From contig OV050032.1 of NCBI GenBank assembly GCA_920105625.2, positions 69,855,879 through 69,919,878 on the forward strand: 64,000 nucleotides of DNA. Reading direction: 5' to 3'. Position numbers and translations under genes: made by a program. Position 1 is the stretch's first letter. Each line of letters begins with the position of its first letter. The notes beneath the pieces were generated by a model, which saw only the letters and a list, made by a program, of their open reading frames with translations, did not search any database and was not told the origin of the DNA. Below, piece after piece: positions 52,035-61,620 of the stretch. The DNA comes from Clusia tigrina (lineage: Eukaryota > Arthropoda > Insecta > Diptera > Clusiidae).

Positions 52035-53210
52035 AAGGGTAGCATAGCTGTGAGCGATAACTAAAATTGACAAGAGGCTCGAGTACTTTATTGTTACAAA
52101 ATTTCAAGGTTTTATGACGCTCCAGTAAAAAGTTACAAGAATTTGTATGCTGCAAACTTTGATAGGTGGAGGACGTACCGTATAGAAGTTAGGGCCATTT
52201 GAAGTTTTATCAGTGTTTGATTTTGGACTCAAGGGTAGCATAGCTTTGAGCGATAACTTAAATTGACAAGAGGCTCGAGTTCTTTATTGTTACAAAATTT
52301 CAAGGTTTTATGACGCTCCAGTAAAAAGTTACAAGCATTTGTATGTTGCAAACTTTGATAGGTGGAGGACGTACCGTATACAAGTTAGTGCCATTTGTAG
52401 TTTTATCAGTGTTTGATTTGGGACTCAAGGGTAGTATAGCTTTGAGCGATAGCTTAAATTGACAAGAGGCTCGAGTACTTTATTGTTACAAAATTTCAAG
52501 GTTTTATGACGTTCCAGTAAAAAGTTACTAGAATTTGTATGTTGCAAACTTTGATAGGTGTAGGACGTACCGTATAGAAGTTAGGGCCATTTGAAGTTTT
52601 CTCAGTGTTTGATTTGGGACTCAAGGGTAGCATAGCTGTGAGCGATAACTAAAATTGACAAGAGGCTCGAGTACTTTATTGTTACAAAATTTCAAGGTTT
52701 TATGACGCTCCAGTAAAAAGTTACAAGAATTTGTATGCTGCAAACTTTGATAGGTGGAGGACGTACCGTATAGAAGTTAGGGCCATTTGAAGTTTTATCA
52801 GTGTTTGATTTTGGACTCAAGGGTAGCATAGCTTTGAGCGATAACTTAAATTGACAAGAGGCTCGAGTTCTTTATTGTTACAAAATTTCAAGGTTTTATG
52901 ACGCTCCAGTAAAAAGTTACAAGCATTTGTATGTTGCAAACTTTGATAGGTGGAGGACGTACCGTATACAAGTTAGGGCCATTTGTAGTTTTATCAGTGT
53001 TTGATTTGGGACTCAAGGGTAGTATAGCTTTGAGCGATAGCTTAAATTGACAAGAGGCTCGAGTACTTTATTGCTACAAAATTTCAAGGTTTTATGACGT
53101 TCCAGTAAAAAGTTACAAGCATTTGTATGTTGTAAACTTTGATAGGTGTAGGACGTACCGTATAGAAGTTAGGGCCATTTGAAGTTTTCTCAGTGTTTGA
53201 TTTGGGACTC
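52035..53210 (+). repeat. 588-bp (three-monomer) tandem duplication
   Basis: The rare string GCTGTGAGCGATAACTAAAA lies at 52047 and 52635, exactly three monomers apart. Between and after them come GATTTTGGACTC, GAGTTCTTTATTG, GTATACAAGTTAG, CCATTTGTAG, GGTAGTATAGC and GACGTTCCAG in the same order. Differences noticed are GTTAGTGCC against GTTAGGGCC and TTGTTAC against TTGCTAC. Related monomers (GCTGTGAGGGATAACTAAAA) recur near 61815, and GTATACAAGTTAG with GGTAGTATAGC recur near 62.5 kb. Confidence 0.85.
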
Positions 53211-53299
53211 AAGGGTAGCATAGCTTTGAGCGATAACTGAAATTGACAAGAGGCTCGAGTATTTTATTGTTACAAAATTTCAAGGTTTTATAACGCTCT

Positions 53300-55040
53300 A
53301 GCAAAAAGTTACAAGCATTTGAATGTTGCAAACTTTCATAGGTCTAGGACGCACCGTATTGAAGTTAGGGCCATTTGAAGTTTTATCAGTGTTTGATTTG
53401 GGACTCAAGGGTAGCATAGCTTTGAGCGATAGCTTAAATTGATAAGAGGCTCGAGTACTTTATTGTCACAAAATTTCAAGGTTTTATAACGCTCTAGCAA
53501 AAAGTTACAAGCATTTGAATGTTGCAAACTTCCATAAGTCTAGGATGCACCGTATTGAAGTTAGGGCCATTTGAAGTTTTATCAGTGTTTGATTTGGGAC
53601 TCAAGGGTAGCATAGCTTTGAGCGATAGCTTAAATTGACAAGAGGCTTGAGTACTTGATTGTTACAAAATTTCATGGTTTTATGACGCTCCAGTAAAAAG
53701 TTACAAGGATTTGTATGTTGCAAACTTTGATAGGTGTAGGACGTAGCGTATAGAAGTTAAGGCCATTTGAAGTTTTATGAGTGTTTGATTTGGGACTCAA
53801 GGGGAGAATAGGTTTGAGCGATAGCTTAAATTGACAAGAGGCTTGAGTACTCTATTGTTAAAAATTTCAAGGTTTTATGAAGTAAAAAATCTCAAGGTTT
53901 TATGACAATCTAGTAAAAGGTTACAAGCATTTGTATGTTGCAAACTTTGATAGGTGTAGGACTTACCGTATAGAAGTTTGGGCCATTTGAAGTTTTATTA
54001 GTGTTTGATTTGGGATTCAAGGGGAGCATAGGTTTGAGCGATAGCTTAAATTGACAAGAGGCTCGAGTACTTTATTGTTACAAAATTTCAAGGTTTTATG
54101 ACGCTCCAGTAAAAAGTTACAAGCATGTGTATGTTGCAAACATTGATAGGTGTAGGATGTACCGTAAACAAGTTAGGGCCATTTGAAGTTTTATCAGTAT
54201 TTGATCTGGGACTCAAGGGTAGCATAGCTTCGAGCGATAGCTTAAATTGACAAGAGGTTCGTGTACTTGATTGTTACAAATTTCAAAGTTTTATGACGCT
54301 GCAGTAAAAAGTTACAAGCATTTGTATGTTGCAAACTTTGATAGGTGTAGGATGTACCGTATAGAAGTTAGGGCCATTTGAAGTTTTATCAGTGTTTGAT
54401 TTGGGACTCAAGGGTAGCATAGCTTTGAGCGATAGCTTAAATTGATAAGAGGCTCGAGTACTTTATTGTCACAAAATTTCAAGGTTTTATAACGCTCTAG
54501 CAAAAAGTTACAAGCATTTGAATGTTGCAAACTTTCATAAGTCTAGGACGCACCGTATTGAAGTTAGGGCCATTTGAAGTTTTATCAGTGTTTGATTTGG
54601 GACTCAAGGGTAGCATAGCTTTGAGCGATAGCTTAAATTGATAAGAGGCTCGAGTACTTTATTGTCACAAAATTTCAAGGTTTTATAACGCTCTAGCAAA
54701 AAGTTACAAGCATTTGAATGTTGCAAACTTTCATAGGTCTAGGACGCACCGTATTGAAGTTAGGGCCATTTGAAGTTTTATCAGTGTTTGATTTGGGACT
54801 CAAGGGTAGCATAGCTTTGAGCGATAGCTTAAATTGATAAGAGGCTCGAGTACTTTATTGTCACAAAATTTCAAGGTTTTATAACGCTCTAGCAAAAAGT
54901 TACAAGCATTTGAATGTTGCAAACTTTCATAAGTCTAGGACGCACCGTATTGAAGTTAGGGCCATTTGAGGTTTTATCAGTGTTTGATTTGGGACTCAAG
55001 GGTAGCATAGCTTTGAGCGATAGCTTAAATTGACAAGAGG
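53300..55040 (+). repeat. Run of CATAAGTCTAGGA-type monomers
   Basis: A subfamily marked by TTATAACGCTCTAGCAAAAA, GCATTTGAATGTTG, TTTCATAAGTCTAGG or TTTCATAGGTCTAGG, and CACCGTATTGAAG occurs as a pair near 53.3-53.5 kb and as a run of three near 54535, 54731 and 54927, each 196 bp apart. The run alternates CATAAGTCT and CATAGGTCT. The same subfamily occurs singly near 9331 and 51770 and as a pair near 62.9-63.1 kb, so it is spread over more than 50 kb of the array. Confidence 0.8.
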
Positions 55041-55745
55041 CTTGAGTACTTGATTGTTACAAAATTTCATGGTTTTATGACGCTCCAGTAAAAAGTTACA
55101 AGGATTTGTATGTTGCAAACTTTGATAGGTGTAGGACGTAGCGTATAGAAGTTAAGGCCATTTGAAGTTTTATGAGTGTTTGATTTGGGACTCAAGGGGA
55201 GAATAGGTTTGAGCGATAGCTTAAATTGACAAGAGGCTTGAGTACTCTATTGTTAAAAATTTCAAGGTTTTATGAAGTAAAAAATCTCAAGGTTTTATGA
55301 CAATCCAGTAAAAGGTTACAAGCATTTGTATGTTGCAAACTTTGATAGGTGTAGGACTTACCGTATAGAAGTTTGGGCCATTTGAAGTTTTATTAGTGTT
55401 TGATTTGGGATTCAAGGGGAGCATAGGTTTGAGCGATAGCTTAAATTGACAAGAGGCTCGAGTACTTTATTGTTACAAAATTTCAAGGTTTTATGACGCT
55501 CCAGTAAAAAGATACAAGCATGTGTGTGTTGCAAACATTGATAGGTGTAGGATGTACCGTAAACAAGTTAGGGCCATTTGAAGTTTTATCAGTATTTGAT
55601 CTGGGACTCAAGGGTAGCATAGCTTCGAGCGATAGCTTAAATTGACAAGAGGTTCGTGTACTTGATTGTTACAAATTTCAAAGTTTTATGACGCTGCAGT
55701 AAAAAGTTACAAGCATTTGTATGTTGCAAACTTTGATAGGTGTAG
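53640..55745 (+). repeat. Segment repeated at 1,395-bp offset
   Basis: AGAGGCTTGAGTACTTGATT lies at 53641 and 55036, 1,395 bp apart (seven monomers with one La long monomer, minus 1 bp). Both are followed by TTTCATGGTTTTATG, GGACGTAGCGTATAG, GGGGAGAATAGGTTTG, an La insert (53878 and 55270), GAAGTTTGGGCC, AAGCATGTGT, CGTAAACAAGTTAG and GCTTCGAGCGATAGC. The paired stretch covers about 0.7 kb, and the CATAAGTCTAGG run fills the space between. A third, related copy starts near 63.2 kb and includes the La insert near 63451. Confidence 0.82.
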
Positions 55746-57200
55746 GATGTACCGTAAAGAAGTTAGGGCCATTTGAAGTTTTATCAGTATTTGATTTGGG
55801 ACTCAAGGGTAGCATAGCTTTGAGCGATAGCTTAAATTGACAAGAGGCTCGTGTACTTGATTGTTACAAAATTTCAAGGTTATATGACGCTCCAGTAAAA
55901 AGTTACAAGCATTTGTATGTTGCAAACTTTGATAGATGCAGGACGTACCGTATAGAAGTTAGGGCCATTTGAAGTTTTATCAGTGTTTGATTTGGGACTC
56001 AAGGGTAGCATTGCTTTGAGCTATAGCTTAAATTGACAAGAGGCTCGAGTATTTTATTGTTACAAAATTTCAAGGTTTTATGACGCTCCAGTAAAAAGTT
56101 ACAAGCATTTGTATGTTGCAAACTTTGATAGGTGTAGGACGTACCGTATAGAAGTTAGGGCCATTTGAAGTTTTATCAGTGTTTGATTTGGGACTCAAGG
56201 GTAGCATATCTTTGAGCGATAGCTTAAATTGAGAAGAGGCTCGAGTACTTGATTGTTACAAAATTTCAAGGTTTTATGAAGTCAAAAATTTCAATTTTTA
56301 TGACGATCCAGTAAAAAGTTACAAGCATTTGTATGTTGCAAACTTTGATAGGTTTAGGACGTACCGTATAGAAGTTAGGGCCATTTGAAGTTTTATCAGT
56401 GTTTGATTTGGGATTCAAGGGTAGCATAGCTTTGAGCGATAGCTTAAATTGACAAGAGGCTCGAGTACTTTATTGTTACAAACTTTCAAGGTTTTATGAC
56501 GCTCCATTAAAAAGTTACAAGCATTTGTATGTTGCAAACTTTGATAGGTTGAGGAAGTACCGTATAGAAGTTAGGGACATTTGAAGTTTTATCAGTGTTT
56601 CATTTGGGACTCAAGGGTAGCATAGCTTTGAGCGATAGCTTAAATTGACAAGAGGCTCGACTACTTTATTGTTACAAAATTTCACGGTTTTATGACGCTC
56701 CAGTAAAAAGTTACAAGCATTTGTATGTTGCAAACTTTGATAGGTGTAGGATGTAACGTATAGAAGTTAGGGCCATTTGAAGTTTTATCAGCGTTTGATT
56801 TGGGACTCAACGGTAGGATAGCTTTTAGCGATAGCTTAAATTGACAAGAGGCTCGAGAACTTTATTGTTACAAAATTTCAAGGTTTTATGGCGCTCCAGT
56901 AAAAAGTTACAAGCATTTGTATGTTGCAAACTTTGATAGGTGTAGGACGTACCGTATAGAAGTTAGGGCCATTTGAAGTTTTCTCAGTGTTTGAGTTGGG
57001 ACTCAAGGGTAGCATAGCTTTAAGCGATAGCTTAAATTGACAAGAGGCTCGAGTACTTTATTGTTACAAAATTTCAAGGTTTTATGACGCTCCAGAAAAA
57101 ATTTACAAGAATTTGTATGCTGCAAACTTTGATAGGTGGAGGACGTACCGTATAGAAGTTAGGGCCATTTGAAGTTTTATCAGTGTTTGATTTGGGACTC
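55746..57200 (+). repeat. Mixed block resembling 42.7-44.3 kb
   Basis: The order of variants repeats part of family B: GTTATATGACGCTCC near 55883, an Lb monomer near 56279, ACAAACTTTC, GATAGGTTGAGG, GGGACATTTG, CTCGACTAC, GTAGGATGTAACG near 56749, the CTCAACGGTAGGATAGC monomer, GAGAACTTT and CTTTAAGCGATAGC. It differs by GTTTCATTTGGG and GTTTGAGTTGGG. Compared with 42.7-44.3 kb it lacks the GTTGGATTTGGG and CTTCGGTAGG monomers, so the cassette is further shortened here. Confidence 0.7.
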
Positions 57201-57214
57201 AAGGGTAGCATAGC

Positions 57215-60200
57215 TTTGAGCGATAGCTTAAATTGACAAAAGGCTCGAGTACTTTATTGTTACAAAATTTCAAGGTTTTATGACGCTCCAGTAAAAAGTT
57301 ACAAGGATTTGTATGTTGCAAACTTTGATAGGTGTAGGACGTAGCATATAGAAGTTAAGGCCATTTGAAGTTTTATGAGTGTTTGATTTGGGACTCAAGA
57401 GTAGCATAGCTTTGAACGATAGCTTAAATTGACAAGAGGCTTGAGTACTCTATTGTTAAAAATTTCAAGGTTTTATGAAGTAAAAAATCTCAAGGTTTTG
57501 TGACGATCCAGTAAAAGGTTACCAGCATTTGTATGTTGCAAACTTTGATAGGTGTAGGACGGACCGTGTAGAAGTTAGGGCCATTTGAAGTTTTACCAGT
57601 GTTTGATTTGGGATTCAAGGGTAGCATAGCTTTGAGCGATAGCTTAAATTGACAAGAGGCTCGAGTACTTTATTGTTACAAAATTTCAAGGTTTTATGTC
57701 GCTCCAGTAAAAGTTACAAGCATTTGTATGTTGCAAACTTTGATAGGTGTAGGATGTACCGTAAAGAAGTTAGGGCCATTTGAAGTTTTATCCGTATTTG
57801 ATTTGGGACTCAAGGGTAGCATAGCTTTGAGCGATAGCTTAAATTGACAAGAGGCTCGTGTATTTTATAGTTACGAAATTTCAATGTTTTATGACGCTCC
57901 AGTAAAAAATTACAAGCATTTGTATGTTGCAAACTTTGATAGGTGTAGGACGTAGCATATAGAAGTTAAGGCCATTTGAAGTTTTATGAGTGTTTGATTT
58001 GGGACTCAAGAGTAGCATAGCTTTGAGCGATAACTTAAATTGACAAGAGGCTTGAGTACTCTATTGTTAAAAATTTCAAGGTTTTATGAAGTAAAAAATC
58101 TCAAGGTTTTATGACGATCCAGTAAAAGGTTACAAGCATTTGTATGTTGCAAACTTTGATAGGTGTAGGACGGACCGTGTAGAAGTTAGGGCCATTTGAA
58201 GTTTTACCAGTGTTTGATTTGGGATTCAAGGGTAGCATAGCTTTGAGCGATAGCTTAAATTGACAAGAGGCTCGAGTACTTTATTGTTACAAAATTTCAA
58301 GGTTTTATGTCGCTCCAGTAAAAAGTTACAATAATTTGTATGTTGCAAACTTTGATAGGTGTAGGACTTACCGTATAGAAGTTAGGGCCATTTGAAGTTT
58401 TATCAGTGTTTGATTTGGGATTCAAGGGGAGCATAGGTTTGAGCGATAGCTTAAATTGACAAGAGGCTCGAGTACTTTATTGTTACAAAATTTCAAGGTT
58501 TTATGACGCTCCAGTAAAAAGTTACAAGCATTTGCATGTTGCAAACTTTGATAGGTGTAGGACGTACAGTATAGAAGTTAGGGCCATTTGAAGTTTTACC
58601 AGTGTTTGATTTGGGACTCAAGGGTAGCATAGCTTTGAGCTATAGCTTAAATTGACAAGAGGCTCGAGTACTTGATTGTTACAAAATTTCAAGGTTTTAT
58701 GACGCTCCAGTAAATAGTTACAAGCATTTGTATGTTGCAAACTTTGATTGGTGTAGGACGTACCGTATAGAAGTTAGGGCCATTTGAAGTTTTATAAGTG
58801 TTTGACTTGGGACTCAAGGGTAGCATAGCTTTGAGCGATAGCTTAAATTGACAAGAGGCTGGAGTACTTTATTGTTACAAAATTTCAAGGTTTTATGACG
58901 CTCCAGTAAAAAGTTACAAGCATTTGTATGTTGCAAACTTTGATAGGTGGAGGACGTACCGTATAGAAGTTAGGGACATTTGAAGTTTTATCAGTGTTTG
59001 ATTTGGGACTCAAGGGTAGCATAGCTCTGAGTGATAGCTTAAATTGACAAGAGGCTCGACTACTTTATTGTTACAAAATTTCAAGGTTTTATGTCGCTCC
59101 AGTAAAAAGTTACAAGCATTTGTATGTTGCAAACTTTGATAGGTGTAGGACTTACCGTATAGAATTTAGGGCCATTTGAAGTTTTATCAGTGTTTGATTT
59201 GGGATTCAAGGGGAGCATAGGTTTGAGCGATAGCTTAAATTGACAAGAGGCTCGAGTACTTTATTGTCACAAAATTTCAAGGTTTTATAACGCTCCAGCA
59301 AAAAGTTACAAGCATTTGAATGTTGCAAACTTTCATAAGTCTAGGACGCACCGTATAGAAGTTAGGGCCATTTGAAGTTTTCTCAGTGTTTGATTTGGGA
59401 CTCAAGGGTAGCATAGCTTTGAGCGATAGCTTAAATTGACAAAAGGCTCGAGTACTTTATTGTTACAAAATTTCAAGGTTTTATGACGCTCCAGTAAAAA
59501 GTTACAAGGATTTGTATGTTGCAAACTTTGATAGGTGTAGGACGTAGCATATAGAAGTTAAGGCCATTTGAAGTTTTATGAGTGTTTGATTTGGGACTCA
59601 AGAGTAGCATAGCTTTGAACGATAGCTTAAATTGACAAGAGGCTTGAGTACTCTATTGTTAAAAATTTCAAGGTTTTATGAAGTAAAAAATCTCAAGGTT
59701 TTGTGACGATCCAGTAAAAGGTTACCAGCATTTGTATGTTGCAAACTTTGATAGGTGTAGGACGGACCGTGTAGAAGTTAGGGCCATTTGAAGTTTTACC
59801 AGTGTTTGATTTGGGATTCAAGGGTAGCATAGCTTTGAGCGATAGCTTAAATTGACAAGAGGCTCGAGTACTTTATTGTTACAAAATTTCAAGGTTTTAT
59901 GTCGCTCCAGTAAAAGTTACAAGCATTTGTATGTTGCAAACTTTGATAGGTGTAGGATGTACCGTAAAGAAGTTAGGGCCATTTGAAGTTTTATCCGTAT
60001 TTGATTTGGGACTCAAGGGTAGCATAGCTTTGAGCGATAGCTTAAATTGACAAGAGGCTCGTGTATTTTATAGTTACGAAATTTCAATGTTTTATGACGC
60101 TCCAGTAAAAAATTACAAGCATTTGTATGTTGCAAACTTTGATAGGTGTAGGACGTAGCATATAGAAGTTAAGGCCATTTGAAGTTTTATGAGTGTTTGA

Positions 60201-61620
60201 TTTGGGACTCAAGAGTAGCATAGCTTTGAGCGATAACTTAAATTGACAAGAGGCTTAAGTACTCTATTGTTAAAAATTTCAAGGTTTTATGAAGTAAAAG
60301 ATCTCAAGGTTTTATGACGATCCAGTAAAAGGTTACAAGCATTTGTATGTTGCAAACTTTGATAGGTGTAGGACGGACCGTGTAGAAGTTAGGGCCATTT
60401 GAAGTTTTACCAGTGTTTGATTTGGGATTCAAGGGTAGCATAGCTTTGAGCGATAGCTTAAATTGACAAGAGGCTCGAGTACTTTATTGTTACAAAATTT
60501 CAAGGTTTTATGTCGCTCCAGTAAAAAGTTACAATAATTTGTATGTTGCAAACTTTGATAGGTGTAGGACTTACCGTATAGAAGTTAGGGCCATTTGAAG
60601 TTTTATCAGTGTTTGATTTGGGATTCAAGGGGAGCATAGGTTTGAGCGATAGCTTAAATTGACAAGAGGCTCGAGTACTTTATTGTTACAAAATTTCAAG
60701 GTTTTATGACGCTCCAGTAAAAAGTTACAAGCATTTGTATGTTGCAAACTTTGATAGGTGTAGGACGTACAGTATAGAAGTTAGGGCCATTTGAAGTTTT
60801 ACCAGTGTTTGATTTGGGACTCAAGGGTAGCATAGCTTTGAGCTATAGCTTAAATTGACAAGAGGCTCGAGTACTTGATTGTTACAAAATTTCAAGGTTT
60901 TATGACGCTCCAGTAAATAGTTACAAGCATTTGTATGTTGCAAACTTTGATTGGTGTAGGACGTACCGTATAGAAGTTAGGGCCATTTGAAGTTTTATAA
61001 GTGTTTGACTTGGGACTCAAGGGTAGCATAGCTTTGAGCGATAGCTTAAATTGACAAGAGGCTGGAGTACTTTATTGTTACAAAATTTCAAGGTTTTATG
61101 ACGCTCCAGTAAAAAGTTACAAGCATTTGTATGTTGCAAACTTTGATAGGTGGAGGACGTACCGTATAGAAGTTAGGGACATTTGAAGTTTTATCAGTGT
61201 TTGATTTGGGACTCAAGGGTAGCATAGCTCTGAGTGATAGCTTAAATTGACAAGAGGCTCGACTACTTTATTGTTACAAAATTTCAAGGTTTTATGTCGC
61301 TCCAGTAAAAAGTTACAAGCATTTGTATGTTGCAAACTTTGATAGGTGTAGGACTTACCGTATAGAAGTTAGGGCCATTTGAAGTTTTATCAGTGTTTGA
61401 TTTGGGATTCAAGGGGAGCATAGGTTTGAGCGATAGCTTAAATTGACAAGAGGCTCGAGTACTTTATTGTCACAAAATTTCAAGGTTTTATAACGCTCCA
61501 GCAAAAAGTTACAAGCATTTGAATGTTGCAAACTTTCATAAGTCTAGGACGCACCGTATAGAAGTTAGGGCCATTTGAAGTTTTCTCAGTGTTTGATTTG
61601 GGACTCAAGGGTAGCATAGC
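57215..61620 (+). repeat. 2,203-bp tandem duplication (two copies)
   Basis: Landmarks repeat at exactly 2,203 bp: AAAAGGCTCGAG at 57238 and 59441, ACGGACC at 57559 and 59762, and a second ACGGACC at 58170 and 60373. The period is 11 monomers with two La long monomers, minus 1 bp. Shared rare features include TTTTGTGACGATCC, CAGTAAAAGTTAC, TTTTATAGTTACGAAATTTC, ACAATAATTTG and GCTCTGAGTGATAGC. Only a few differences are visible: GAATTTAGG against GAAGTTAGG, CTTGAGTACTC against CTTAAGTACTC, AAAAAATCTC against AAAAGATCTC, and TTGCATG against TTGTATG. The join is near 59.42 kb and the second copy ends near 61.62 kb. Confidence 0.9.
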
